A stretch of 64,000 nt of DNA. Origin: Paragemmobacter kunshanensis (lineage in GTDB: Bacteria > Pseudomonadota > Alphaproteobacteria > Rhodobacterales > Rhodobacteraceae). The stretch spans positions 1-64,000 of the forward strand of contig NZ_JAALFE010000019.1 in assembly GCF_011059185.1 (NCBI RefSeq), written 5' to 3'. The first letter of the stretch is position 1. Every line of letters begins with the position of its first letter. The position numbers were made by a program, and so were the translations under genes. Under the pieces are notes generated by a model, which was given only the letters and a program-made list of their open reading frames with translations, ran no database searches and was not told the DNA's origin. This document shows, piece after piece, positions 1 to 8,581 of the stretch.

Positions 1-150
1 CCAGAATGCTGCGGGTTCGAGGCTTGATCCACCCGACTTCGGCCGTTTGCGCGACGACAGACACCGCTCGGGGCGAAGAACGCTTGCCCAGCGAGCAAAA
101 TCAGGCGATCTTGAAGTCAAGCGGCAGGCCACTTGGGGAATGTCGGTTCA
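1..150. other. Left-edge sequence that replaces the 3' end of kynA
   Basis: This stretch does not continue the kynA family sequence. The match to tryptophan dioxygenase stops at about position 150, and the minus strand then reads TGAACCGACATTCCCCAAG before a stop. No recognisable protein is seen in any frame of the first 115 bases. A TGAACC terminus resembles the ends of some IS3-family elements, but no transposase is visible, so the origin is unresolved. A deletion, an insertion with only its edge in the window, or another rearrangement are all possible. Confidence 0.4.
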
Positions 151-800
151 TAGGCCTCCCAATGCCGGGCCGGATCGCGATAGACGCCTTCCCACATCGC
201 GCGCACCCCGTCATCGGCCTGCCAGGGCTGCCGCATGTCGCGTGCCAGCACCGCCTCGGGCACCGGCAGGCCAAGGCGCGCGACATGGGCCAGCGCCACA
301 TCGTACAGGCTGGGCCGCGCCAGTTCCGCCTCCAGCCGGGCCAGGATGTCGGGGCGGTGCGCATGGGGCCGCAGCATGGCCGCGTTGCGGTTGCCCACGG
401 CATATTCGATCAGCCGGTATTGCCAGCTTTGAAAGCCCGAGGACTGCCCCAGATCGTCGCGGAAGCGCGAATAGTCCGAGGGCGTCATGGTGCGCAGCAC
501 ATCCCAGGCGGAATTGAGCTGCTCGAAGATCCGCGCCACGCGGGCCAGCATCTTGAACGCCTCGCGCGCCTGATCGGCGGCGATCATCCGGCGCGCGGCG
601 TCGATCTCGTGCAGGGCAAGCCGCATCCACAGTTCCGATGTCTGGTGCTGGATGATGAACAGCAATTCGTCATGCGCGCCGGTCAGGCAGTGCTGGGCGG
701 AAAGGATGCGGTCGATCTGCAGGTAATCGCCATAGGACATGCGCCCGTCAAAGGACATCTGCGCACCGTCGCGGGCGGGATCAAAGGCTGTATCGGTCAT
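117..800 (-). pseudogene. kynA: Tryptophan 2,3-dioxygenase, 3'-truncated
   Basis: The intact family opens the indole ring of L-tryptophan to N-formylkynurenine in the cytosol, using heme. The 227 residues begin with the usual start (MSFDGRMSYGDYL) and keep the substrate-site segment IIQHQTSELWMRLALHE and the block SSGFQSWQYRLIEY. Homologues are about 280 residues. Here the family match ends at HWEAYE and a short unrelated tail (PTFPKWPAA) leads to a stop. The lost part normally holds the RHVTTVER segment, with the proximal heme histidine, and the GFKRGTGGTGG loop, so the product should be inactive. A GGAG ribosome site precedes the start, and kynU lies upstream on the same strand. Confidence 0.8.
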
Positions 801-929
801 GGGCTTGCTCCATCGCGTGAAAGGGGGGATCAGGAGGAAGCGGCGCCCTTTCCATCCAGCACCGAAAGCTGGCCCATCCGCCGCCAGATGGCGACCCAGC
901 CGCCCGGGCGGCAGACCGGCGGAAGGGAC

Positions 930-1005
930 GATTTTTCTGCGAAAAATCTGGGTGCGCCCGCCTTGCAGGCGGAGCGCACAATGCCGGAATTTTCGCAGAA
1001 AATTC
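930..1005. repeat. Inverted pair of A/T-stem triloop palindromes around a GC hairpin
   Basis: GATTTTTC-TGC-GAAAAATC lies at 930-948 and GAATTTTC-GCA-GAAAATTC at 987-1005. On the minus strand the first reads C-GCA-G at its loop, so the two copies face opposite ways. Between them a GC hairpin (952-957 with 974-979, inner stem 958-963 with 967-972, one bulged A) fills the gap. The block sits between kynU and kynA. It may end or protect the kynU transcript, or be a REP/BIME-like repeat; the function is not shown by sequence. Confidence 0.75.
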
Positions 1006-1014
1006 GTGGCATTG

Positions 1015-2211
1015 TCAGGTGACCTTCGCGCGCGTCTTGAACTCGGGCCGGTCCCAGCTTCCGCTGGCCATGATGCCCGCCAGGATCCCTACCGCGCGAT
1101 CAACCTCGTCAAGGCCGATGTAAAGCGGCGTGAAGCCGAAGCGCAGGATATCGGGCGCGCGGAAATCGCCGATCACGCCTGCCGCGATCAGCGCCTGCAT
1201 GATGGCATAGCCCTCCGCATGGCGGAAACTGACCTGGCTTCCGCGCTGCGCGTGGTCGCGCGGGGTGGCAAGGGTCAGCATCGGGCAGGCGGCCTCCACC
1301 CCCGCGATGAAACGGTCGGTCAGCGCCAGCGACCGCGCCCGCAGATCGGCCATGTCGACCCCGTCCCAGATATCCATCGCCGCCTCCAGCGCGGCCAGTT
1401 GCAGCACCGGCGGCGTGCCCACGCGCATCCGTTCGATGCCGCGACCGGGGCGATAGGCCAGGTCAAAGGCGAAGGGCGCCTCATGCCCCAGCCAGCCCGA
1501 AAGCGCCGGGCGCGCGGCTTCGGCATGGCGGGGGGCCACATAGATGAAGGCCGGGCCGCCGGGGCCGGAATTGAGGTACTTGTAGGTGCAGCCCACCGCG
1601 AAATCCGCGCCAACGCCAGCCAGATCCACCGGCAGCGCCCCGGCCGAATGGGCCAGATCCCAGACCGCCAGCGCCCCCATCGCATGGGCCTTTTCGGTGA
1701 TCGCCGCCATGTCATGGCGGCGGCCCGTGCGATAATCCACTTCCGTGATCATGGTCACCGCCACGGTTTCGTCGATGGCCTCCAGCACCTCTTCCGGGGC
1801 CACCGTGCGCAGGCTGTAGCCATTGCCAAGGGTCCGCACCAAGCCGTCGGCCATATAGAGATCCGAGGGGAAATTGCCGGTATCCGACAGGATCACCCGC
1901 CGCCCGGGATTCATCTCAAGGGCCGAGGCCAGCGCCTGATAGACCTTGATCGACAGCGTGTCCCCCATCACCACCGTGCCGGGCTCCGCCCCGATCAGGC
2001 GGGCGATGCGATCACCGATTCGCGCGGGCTGGTCCATCCATCCGGCGCGGTTCCAGCCGGTGATCAGCATCCCGCCCCATTCCTCGGTCACGCAGCGCGC
2101 CACGCGCGCCGCCGCCGCCCGGGGCAGGGGGCCCAGCGAATTGCCGTCCAGATAGATCAGCCCCGCAGGGATATCAAAGGCCTTGCGGGTGGCGGTGAAG
2201 TCGGTGGTCAT
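1015..2211 (-). CDS. kynU: Kynureninase
   Basis: A PLP enzyme that cleaves L-kynurenine to anthranilate and alanine in the kynurenine pathway. The 398-residue protein starts MTTDFTATRKAFDIPAG, has the family's early LIYLDGNSLGPLPRA, the aspartate-bearing VWDLAHSAGALPVDL segment, and the PLP lysine in CTYKYLNSGPGGPAF. The ATG at 2211 is chosen over longer forms because GGGAGAG lies six bases upstream and the extra N-terminus is low-complexity Arg/Ala. It precedes the truncated kynA by about 214 bases on the same strand. With kynA broken, kynureninase may lack its usual local source of substrate unless another dioxygenase gene exists. Confidence 0.93.
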   Translation of the reverse strand: MTTDFTATRKAFDIPAGLIYLDGNSLGPLPRAAAARVARCVTEEWGGMLITGWNRAGWMDQPARIGDRIARLIGAEPGTVVMGDTLSIKVYQALASALEMNPGRRVILSDTGNFPSDLYMADGLVRTLGNGYSLRTVAPEEVLEAIDETVAVTMITEVDYRTGRRHDMAAITEKAHAMGALAVWDLAHSAGALPVDLAGVGADFAVGCTYKYLNSGPGGPAFIYVAPRHAEAARPALSGWLGHEAPFAFDLAYRPGRGIERMRVGTPPVLQLAALEAAMDIWDGVDMADLRARSLALTDRFIAGVEAACPMLTLATPRDHAQRGSQVSFRHAEGYAIMQALIAAGVIGDFRAPDILRFGFTPLYIGLDEVDRAVGILAGIMASGSWDRPEFKTRAKVT

Positions 2212-2396
2212 GCTGTCTCTCCCTGCACTGTCCCATCCATGCCGTGTCCGCGCGCGGGTGACAAGCCGTGCCGCGCCGCCCGCCGCGGGCGGGAAGGGGG
2301 CGGCAGCCCGGCCAAAAGGGCGGAAACGGCGTGGAAAGCGTCGAAAACGGATGCAAGGCATCTTGCCATTCCCGGCCGGTGCGGAAAGAAAGGTCC

Positions 2397-2452
2397 GGGC
2401 CGGGAAGGGGCCGGGAAACAGCCGGGGACGGGGCTGGGGATCCGGGCCGGGG
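2397..2452 (+). promoter_or_regulatory. Two tandem G-quadruplex motifs in a gene leader
   Basis: The plus strand reads GGGCCGGGAAGGGGCCGGG at 2397-2415. After seven bases follow five more G runs (GGGG, GGGG, GGGG, GGG, GGGG) separated by two to four bases at 2424-2452. Both fit the four-run G3+ rule with very short loops. The second ends 13 bases before the GTG start at 2466 and abuts its GGAAGG ribosome site, so a folded RNA could mask translation. The folding itself is inferred. Confidence 0.6.
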
Positions 2453-2465
2453 AAGGAATGCTGAC

Positions 2466-2912
2466 GTGCCGAAGATCATCGACCTGCCACCGCTCTGGCT
2501 GATCGGCTTTCTGGGCCTTGTCTGGCTGATCGGCCGGGCGCTGCCGCTGCCGCTCTTCGGGCCTCTGGGCGATGTCGCGGCGGCGGTGCTGCTGGTGGTG
2601 GCGCTGGCGCTCGCCGGGGGGGCTGTCCTTGCCATGGCGCAGGCGCGCACCACCGTCATCCCGCATCGCCAGCCCGCGGCGCTTGTCACCCATGGCGTGT
2701 TCCGGCTGTCGCGCAATCCCATCTACCTTGCCGATGCGGGTATCCTGCTGGCGGCGATCCTCTGGCTTGACGTGCCGCTGGCCCTACCGCTGGTGCCCCT
2801 GTTCCAGATCATGATCCGCGAAAGGTTCATCCGGGCCGAGGAAGCCCGCCTCCGCGCCGGGTTCGGGGCCGAATTCGACCGATGGTCCTCGCATGTGCGG
2901 CGCTGGCTGTGA
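2466..2912 (+). CDS. ICMT-like membrane methyltransferase family protein
   Basis: A 148-residue integral membrane protein of the isoprenylcysteine carboxyl methyltransferase / phospholipid methyltransferase-like superfamily, whose members use SAM. Hydrophobic segments are visible at about residues 8-25, 35-55 and 88-110. The family-type signature RLSRNPIYLADAGILL is followed by a C-terminal ERFIRAEEARLRAGFG segment. The true substrate cannot be told, since bacteria generally lack prenylated CaaX proteins. The GTG at 2466 is preceded by GGAAGG, and the in-frame upstream part is Gly/Arg junk. It diverges from kynU across a 254-base gap holding two G-quadruplex motifs. Confidence 0.75.
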   Translation: MPKIIDLPPLWLIGFLGLVWLIGRALPLPLFGPLGDVAAAVLLVVALALAGGAVLAMAQARTTVIPHRQPAALVTHGVFRLSRNPIYLADAGILLAAILWLDVPLALPLVPLFQIMIRERFIRAEEARLRAGFGAEFDRWSSHVRRWL

Positions 2913-2962
2913 CAGGGGCGCCGGGGGTGTGGGCAATTGTCGCAAAGAATGACGGTATTTGT

Positions 2963-2990
2963 TTGAAATAATCTTGCGTAGTGATATCTG
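2963..2990 (+). promoter_or_regulatory. Possible promoter of pntAB
   Basis: In a visibly A/T-rich patch, TTGAAA (2963-2968) and TATCTG (2985-2990) are 16 bases apart and about 55 bases before the pntA GTG. The -10 match is weak. The drop in GC just upstream of a two-gene operon supports a promoter here more than the exact boxes do. Confidence 0.3.
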
Positions 2991-3044
2991 CGTTTGCGGA
3001 AACAGAAAGATGCTGCACCCGCAGCGTAAATCGGGGGAGAAAGC

Positions 3045-4616
3045 GTGAAGATCGGGGCACCGAGGGAAATTTTCGAAGGCGAGAACCGGGTGGCGATGAC
3101 GCCCGATTCCGTGCAGGCGCTGGCAAAGCTGGGCCATGGTTGCGTGATCGAATCGGGCGCGGGGGCGAAGGCGGGCTTTTCGGATGCCGCCTATGCCGCC
3201 GCCGGGGCCGAGGTTCTGCCGGATGCCAAGGCCGTCTTTGCCGCCGCGGATGTGGTGGTCAAGGTGCGCGGCCCCGAGGCGGCCGAGGCCGCGCTTCTGA
3301 AGCAGGGCCAGACCCTGATCAGCTTCTTCTGGCCCGCCCAGAACGAGGCGCTTCTGAAGCAGGTGGCCGATCAGGGCGCGACGGTCGTCGCCATGGACAT
3401 GGTCCCCCGGATCAGCCGCGCGCAGAAGATGGATGCGCTGTCGTCGATGGCGAATATCGCGGGCTATCGCGCGGTGATCGAGGCCGGGAACAATTTCGGC
3501 CGCTTCTTCACCGGGCAGGTGACGGCAGCGGGCAAGGTGCCCCCGGCCAAGGTGCTGATCGTGGGGGCGGGCGTCGCGGGCCTTGCCGCCATCGGCACCT
3601 CTGTCTCCTTGGGCGCGATCGTGCATGCCTTCGACGTGCGCCCCGAAGTGGCCGAGCAGATCGAATCGATGGGGGCGAATTTCGTCTTCCTCGAATTCGA
3701 ACAGACGCAGGATGGCGCGGCGACCGGGGGTTATGCGGCCCCGTCCTCCCCCGAATTCCGCGAAAAGCAGCTTGCGAAGTTCCGTGAGCTTGCGCCCGAG
3801 ATGGACATCGTCATCACCACCGCCCTGATCCCCGGCCGGCCCGCGCCGAAGCTCTGGACCGAGGACATGGTCAAGATGATGAAGCCCGGCTCCGTCATCG
3901 TGGACCTTGCCGCCGAACGCGGCGGCAACTGCGACCTGACGGTTCCCGACCAGAAGATCGTCACCGAAAACGGTGTCACCATCGTGGGGTATACCGATTT
4001 CCCGTCGCGCATGGCGGCGCAGGCATCGACGCTTTACGCCACCAATATCCGCCACATGCTGACGGACCTGACACCGGCCAAGGACGGCGTCATCAACCAC
4101 AACATGGAAGATGACGTGATCCGCGGCGCCACCGTGGCGCATCAGGGGGCAGTCACCTATCCGCCGCCGCCGCCCAAGATCGCGGCCATCGCGGCCGCGA
4201 AGCCCAAGGAAAAGGCCAAGGAACTGACGCCCGAGGAAAAGCGCGCGGCAGAGACGGCGGCCTTCAAGAAGCAGACCCGCGATCAGGTGGCGATGCTGGT
4301 AGTGGGCGGCGGTCTGATCCTTGCGGCGGGCCTCTATGCCCCGGCAAGCTTCATGTCGCATTTCATCGTCTTCGTGCTGTCGGTCTATGTCGGCGTTCAG
4401 GTGATCTGGAACGTCTCGCACAGCCTGCACACGCCGCTCATGGCGGTGACGAACGCGATTTCGTCGATCATCATCCTTGGCGCGCTGATGCAGATCGGGT
4501 CGGGCAACTGGCTTGTGGTCATCCTTGCCGCGCTGTCGGTCTTCATGGCGGGGATCAACATCTTCGGTGGCTTCATGGTCACCCGGCGCATGCTCGCCAT
4601 GTTCCAGAAGTCGTAA
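3045..4616 (+). CDS. pntA: NAD(P) transhydrogenase subunit alpha
   Basis: The alpha subunit of the proton-translocating transhydrogenase, which uses the proton gradient to drive NADH + NADP+ to NAD+ + NADPH. The 523 residues hold the NAD(H)-binding dI domain (start [20 protein letters not shown], nucleotide fold around [15 protein letters not shown] at ~166, loop region near [10 protein letters not shown]), a charged Pro/Lys linker at ~365-405, and membrane helices at ~420-515. It is the fused form, unlike the split pntAA/pntAB of some relatives. The start is GTG, with GGGGGAGA upstream; no better ATG exists. pntB follows after 13 bases with AAGGAG between them. Confidence 0.95.
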   Translation: MKIGAPREIFEGENRVAMTPDSVQALAKLGHGCVIESGAGAKAGFSDAAYAAAGAEVLPDAKAVFAAADVVVKVRGPEAAEAALLKQGQTLISFFWPAQNEALLKQVADQGATVVAMDMVPRISRAQKMDALSSMANIAGYRAVIEAGNNFGRFFTGQVTAAGKVPPAKVLIVGAGVAGLAAIGTSVSLGAIVHAFDVRPEVAEQIESMGANFVFLEFEQTQDGAATGGYAAPSSPEFREKQLAKFRELAPEMDIVITTALIPGRPAPKLWTEDMVKMMKPGSVIVDLAAERGGNCDLTVPDQKIVTENGVTIVGYTDFPSRMAAQASTLYATNIRHMLTDLTPAKDGVINHNMEDDVIRGATVAHQGAVTYPPPPPKIAAIAAAKPKEKAKELTPEEKRAAETAAFKKQTRDQVAMLVVGGGLILAAGLYAPASFMSHFIVFVLSVYVGVQVIWNVSHSLHTPLMAVTNAISSIIILGALMQIGSGNWLVVILAALSVFMAGINIFGGFMVTRRMLAMFQKS

Positions 4617-4629
4617 GGAGTAGCGCGCG

Positions 4630-6063
4630 ATGGAATACGGATTCACCACCGCCGCCTATGTCGTTGCGGCAGTTCTCTTCATCCAGTCACTGGGGGGGCT
4701 TTCTGGGCAGGAAAGCGCCAAGCGGGCCGTCTGGTATGGCATCGTCGGCATGGCGCTGGCCGTGGCGGCCACGCTTTACGGCCCCGGCGCGGGCAACTGG
4801 CTTGTGTCGCTGATCATGGTCGCCGTGGGCGGCGCGATCGGCTGGTATGTGGCGCAGCGCGTCCAGATGACCGAGATGCCGCAGCTTGTGGCGGCGATGC
4901 ACTCCCTCGTCGGCCTTGCGGCTGTCTTCATCGGCTTCAACACCCATATCGAACTGACCAGCATCGCAGGCATGGACGAGGCCGCGCGTCAGGCACTGAC
5001 GGGCTTTGCCGCCAAGGTGGCGGAGAAGACGGCCGTTGAAGTGGCGATCCTGCGGGTCGAAACCTTCCTCGGCGTCTTCATCGGGGCGGTCACCTTCACC
5101 GGCTCTGTCATCGCCTTCGGCAAGCTGGCCGGAAAGGTGGACGGCAAGGCCAAGAAGCTGCCGGGTGGCCATGCGCTGAACGCGGGCGCGGCGATCATCT
5201 CGCTTGTGCTGCTCTTCGTCTATCTCCAGTCGGGCTCCACGCTGGCGCTGCTGGTCATGACGCTGGCAGCGCTTTTCATCGGCTATCACCTGATCATGGG
5301 GATCGGCGGGGCGGATATGCCCGTCGTCGTGTCGATGCTGAACAGCTATTCCGGCTGGGCGGCGGCGGCGATCGGCTTTTCGCTGTCGAATGACCTCTTG
5401 ATCGTGGTCGGCGCGCTGGTGGGCTCCTCCGGGGCGATCCTCTCCTACATCATGTGCAAGGCGATGAACCGGTCGTTCATTTCCGTGATCCTCGGCGGCT
5501 TCGGCGGCACGACGGGGCCCGCGATGGAGGTGACGGGCGAACAGATCGCCATCGACGCCGATGGCGTGGCGGCGGCGCTGAACGATGCGGATTCGGTCAT
5601 CATCATCCCCGGCTACGGCATGGCGGTGGCGCAGGCGCAGCAATCGGTGTCGGAACTGACGCGGAAACTCCGTGCCAAGGGCAAGAACGTCCGCTTCGCC
5701 ATCCACCCCGTCGCGGGCCGCCTTCCCGGCCACATGAACGTGCTGCTGGCCGAGGCGAAGGTGCCTTACGACATCGTGCTGGAGATGGACGAGATCAACG
5801 AGGACTTCCCCGAAACCGACGTCGCCATCGTGATCGGCTCGAACGACATCGTGAACCCGGCGGCACAGGAAGACCCCAACAGCCCCATCGCCGGGATGCC
5901 GGTGCTGGAATGCTGGAAGGCCAAGCAGGTGTTTGTCTCCAAGCGGGGCCAAGGCACGGGCTATTCGGGGATCGAGAACCCGCTTTTCTACAAAGAGAAT
6001 ACGCGGATGTTCTATGGCGATGCGAAGAAGTCGATCGACCAGCTTCTGCCGATGATCGACTGA
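4630..6063 (+). CDS. pntB: NAD(P) transhydrogenase subunit beta
   Basis: The beta subunit, 477 residues: about eight or nine membrane helices in the first ~265 residues that form the proton channel with PntA, then the NADP(H)-binding dIII domain. dIII shows the fold signature [17 protein letters not shown] at ~318, the [20 protein letters not shown] segment, and [20 protein letters not shown] near 400. The protein ends in the usual [11 protein letters not shown]. It is co-transcribed with pntA, and a strong hairpin terminator follows about 47 bases after the stop. Confidence 0.96.
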   Translation: MEYGFTTAAYVVAAVLFIQSLGGLSGQESAKRAVWYGIVGMALAVAATLYGPGAGNWLVSLIMVAVGGAIGWYVAQRVQMTEMPQLVAAMHSLVGLAAVFIGFNTHIELTSIAGMDEAARQALTGFAAKVAEKTAVEVAILRVETFLGVFIGAVTFTGSVIAFGKLAGKVDGKAKKLPGGHALNAGAAIISLVLLFVYLQSGSTLALLVMTLAALFIGYHLIMGIGGADMPVVVSMLNSYSGWAAAAIGFSLSNDLLIVVGALVGSSGAILSYIMCKAMNRSFISVILGGFGGTTGPAMEVTGEQIAIDADGVAAALNDADSVIIIPGYGMAVAQAQQSVSELTRKLRAKGKNVRFAIHPVAGRLPGHMNVLLAEAKVPYDIVLEMDEINEDFPETDVAIVIGSNDIVNPAAQEDPNSPIAGMPVLECWKAKQVFVSKRGQGTGYSGIENPLFYKENTRMFYGDAKKSIDQLLPMID

Positions 6064-6109
6064 CGGGGGGAGGGCGCAAAGCGCCAAACCCCAAGGCCGC
6101 GCCCCAGGG

Positions 6110-6140
6110 AAAGGCCCCGGTCGCAGGACCGGGGCCTTTT
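6110..6140 (+). terminator. Rho-independent terminator after pntB
   Basis: AAAGGCCCCGGTC (6110-6122) pairs perfectly with GACCGGGGCCTTT (6127-6139) around a GCAG loop, and a further T follows. The A-flanked stem would end transcripts on either strand, but only the pntAB operon runs into it. Confidence 0.85.
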
Positions 6141-6293
6141 CATGCCCGACCGCATCCTTGGCATCCCGCCCGCCCGCCGCCCATCCTGCGGGCTTTTCTG
6201 CAACAGCGCCCTTGCATACCCGCGTATCCCGCCATTTCACTGGAAGCGCAGCCTTCCGCGCCCTACCTCGCGGGAAAGACAGGCAGGACGACC

Positions 6294-7577
6294 ATGGCCA
6301 CCATCGCAGACCATCCCCTTCGCTATGCCCTCGTGAACGAGTTGCACGCGCGGCCCTTCCCCTCGCTCGAGGTGCCGTGCCACGCCGTCTACATGGCCTT
6401 CAAGGAACCGGTCGATGCCGCCAACCGCGACCGCGCCCGCGACCGCGCGCATCTTCTGGCGCTGCTTGACCGCCACGCCTCGGCCCATCCGCAGCCCGAC
6501 GCCACCCATTTCTCCGGCCCCATCGGGCGGCATGACCTGAAATGGGAAAGCCATACCGAGTTCGTCACCTATTCCGCCTTCGGCCCCGGCCTTTCCGCCC
6601 GCCCCTTCGATCCGGCCGAGGCCGAGGTTTTCCCCGAAGACTGGCTCGCCGATGCGCCGGGCAAGCGGATCTGCTCGGTGCTGATCCGGGTCGAGGAAAT
6701 GCCCGAGGACGAAGCCGCGGTGCTGGACAAGCTGGAAGACTGGTTCGTTCCCGAAAGCCTCGCGCTCAGCCGGGTGGTCGATGGCGCGGCCATCGTCGCG
6801 GGGGATTTCCGGATAGATCCGGCGGGCCACATGCGCTTTGCCGTCTTCGTGCGCCCCGGCACCGGCTCGCGCCGCGTGGGCCGCATCGTGCAGCGCCTCT
6901 GCGAGGTGGAAACCTATCGCGCCATGTCGATGCTGGGTCTGATGCGCGCGCGCCAGCTGACCGCGCGGCTCAACACGCTCGACCCGCAGCTGATGGCGCT
7001 GGTTTCGGCGCTGGATACGACCGAACGCTCGCCCGAGGCGGCTTTGCACGAATTGCTGACGATCTCGTCGGAACTGGAAAGCCTTGCCGTGCAGTTCTCC
7101 TTCCGCTTCGGCGCGACCGCGGCCTATGAGGCCATCGTCTCCCAGCGGATCGAGGTGATGCGCGAGGCCCGCATCCAGGGTCGCCAGACCTTTGCAGAAT
7201 TCATGATGCGCCGCTACGATCCCGCCATGCGCACGGTGAAATCGGCCGAGGCGCGGCTGCGCAGCATGGCCGAACGGGCCGAACGCGCGGCGGAACTCTT
7301 GCGCACGCGGGTCGATGTGGAACGCAGCGCGCAGAACCAGAAACTGCTGGAAAGCATGGACAAGCGCGCCGATCTGCAACTGCGCCTGCAGCGCACGGTC
7401 GAGGGGCTCTCGACCGTTGCCATCAGCTATTATGCGGTGAACCTGGCCGCCTATGCGCTGGAACCGCTGGCGCACAAGGCGCATCTGTCACACGGCGCGC
7501 TGATGGCACTCTTGACCCCGCTGGTCCTGCTGGCGGTCTGGCTGATGGTCCGCCGCATCCGCACCCATTTCGACTGA
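6294..7577 (+). CDS. DUF3422 family membrane protein
   Basis: A 427-residue protein resembling the DUF3422 family of proteobacteria, whose function is unknown. The N-terminus has the family-like HPLRYALVNELHARPFP, then a KWESHTEFVTY segment at ~80. Around residues 250-350 lies a long charged, helical region rich in Glu and Arg that looks like a coiled coil. Two hydrophobic helices (AISYYAVNLAAYALEPL and LMALLTPLVLLAVWLMV) close the protein before a basic tail. The ATG at 6294 is preceded by GCAGGA; upstream in-frame sequence is the antiparallel shadow of pntB. It has no operon partner and ends convergent with dppC. Confidence 0.75.
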   Translation: MATIADHPLRYALVNELHARPFPSLEVPCHAVYMAFKEPVDAANRDRARDRAHLLALLDRHASAHPQPDATHFSGPIGRHDLKWESHTEFVTYSAFGPGLSARPFDPAEAEVFPEDWLADAPGKRICSVLIRVEEMPEDEAAVLDKLEDWFVPESLALSRVVDGAAIVAGDFRIDPAGHMRFAVFVRPGTGSRRVGRIVQRLCEVETYRAMSMLGLMRARQLTARLNTLDPQLMALVSALDTTERSPEAALHELLTISSELESLAVQFSFRFGATAAYEAIVSQRIEVMREARIQGRQTFAEFMMRRYDPAMRTVKSAEARLRSMAERAERAAELLRTRVDVERSAQNQKLLESMDKRADLQLRLQRTVEGLSTVAISYYAVNLAAYALEPLAHKAHLSHGALMALLTPLVLLAVWLMVRRIRTHFD

Positions 7578-7594
7578 CGGCCTTCCAAAGGGCA

Positions 7595-7636
7595 GGGGGG
7601 GCCACAGCCCCCCCCCGATTTTTCGCAGAAAAATCG
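7595..7636. terminator. Hairpin terminator with triloop palindrome between convergent genes
   Basis: GGGGGGGC (7595-7602) pairs with GCCCCCCC (7607-7614) around CACA and is followed by CGATTTTT, the form of a terminator for the plus-strand gene. The T run is the left arm of a second palindrome, CGATTTTTC-GCA-GAAAAATCG (7616-7636), of the same class as those at 930, 987, 28925, 29013 and 58968. On the minus strand the palindrome is flanked by a G run, so it could also serve the end of the importer operon. Confidence 0.6.
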
Positions 7637-7657
7637 CCCCCCCCGGGCGCGGGCGCC

Positions 7658-8581
7658 TCAGCGCCCGCGGATGCGCGGATCCAGTGCGTCGCGCAGACCG
7701 TCGCCGATATAGTTCACGCTCAGCACCGTCAGCGAAATCGCCAGCCCCGGCCAGATCACGCGCTCCGGATAGGTCCGGATCTCGGCGATCCCGTCATACA
7801 AGAGCCGCCCCCAGGTCGGGAAATCCGGCGGAAAGCCGAGGCCCAGGAAGGACAGCACCGATTCCGTGATGATCGCCGCGGCGATCCCCAGCGTCGCCGC
7901 CACAAGAACGGGCGACAGCACGTTGGGCAGGATATGCCGCGTGATGATCCGCCGCGATGGCGTGCCGATCGACCGCGCCGCCAGCACGAATTCGCGTTCC
8001 TTCAGCGCCAGCACCTCGCCCCGCACCACCCGCGCCGCCTGCATCCAGCTTGTCAGCCCGATGGCCATGACGATCAGCAGGAAGGTCCCCAGCCGCGGGC
8101 CAAGGATGCCCGCCACCGTGTCGCGGAACAGGAAGATCATCACCAGCAGCAGGGGCAGCAGCGGCAGCGCAAGGAAGAGGTCGGTCAGCCGCATCAGAAG
8201 CCCGTCGATCCGCCGGAAGAAGCCTGCCATCACCCCTACTGTCGTGCCGATGAAGATGGCCACCAGCATCGCCACCGTCCCCACGGCCAGCGAGATGCGC
8301 CCCCCGAACATCATCCGCGCCAGCATGTCGCGGCCCAGCTGATCGGTCCCCAGCGGATGCGCCAGGCTCGGCCCCTGATTGCGCATCTTGAACATTTTCA
8401 CCGTGTCGCTTTCGATGAAGTTCGGGTCGATCCGCCAGACCAGCGGCCCGATCAGACAGAACACCGCCAGCCCCCCCAGCAGGAACAGCGCCGTCATCGC
8501 GCCCTTGTGCTTGCGGAACTGCGCCCAGACATCGCCCCAGGGGCCACGCACCTTTTCTATCTGCACGGCGGTCTCAGTCAT
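7658..8581 (-). CDS. dppC: Peptide ABC transporter permease, DppC/OppC type
   Basis: One of two inner-membrane permeases of a peptide/nickel-type (PepT) importer. The 307 residues show a first helix at ~28-50, an N-terminal domain with HPLGTDQLGRDMLARMMFGG, and a binding-protein-dependent transport core with the EAA-type loop AARSIGTPSRRIITRHILPN, which contacts the ATPases. It ends DGLRDALDPRIRGR, as is common in the family. The ATG at 8581 overlaps the dppB stop by eight bases, so translation is probably coupled. It is the last gene of the five-gene operon; the ligand is not known. Confidence 0.9.
   Translation of the reverse strand: MTETAVQIEKVRGPWGDVWAQFRKHKGAMTALFLLGGLAVFCLIGPLVWRIDPNFIESDTVKMFKMRNQGPSLAHPLGTDQLGRDMLARMMFGGRISLAVGTVAMLVAIFIGTTVGVMAGFFRRIDGLLMRLTDLFLALPLLPLLLVMIFLFRDTVAGILGPRLGTFLLIVMAIGLTSWMQAARVVRGEVLALKEREFVLAARSIGTPSRRIITRHILPNVLSPVLVAATLGIAAAIITESVLSFLGLGFPPDFPTWGRLLYDGIAEIRTYPERVIWPGLAISLTVLSVNYIGDGLRDALDPRIRGR

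Noticed and set aside
1-150. A definite IS3-family insertion at the left edge
   Set aside because: Only a TGAACC end is visible; no transposase or second terminus lies in the window, so it is kept as a possibility only.
117-800. kynA as a naturally short, working dioxygenase
   Set aside because: The part with the heme ligand and the GTGG loop is absent, and the tail after HWEAYE shows no family likeness.
739-2502. A long plus-strand frame opposite kynU
   Set aside because: It is an antisense shadow; the minus strand carries all kynureninase motifs and a proper ribosome site.
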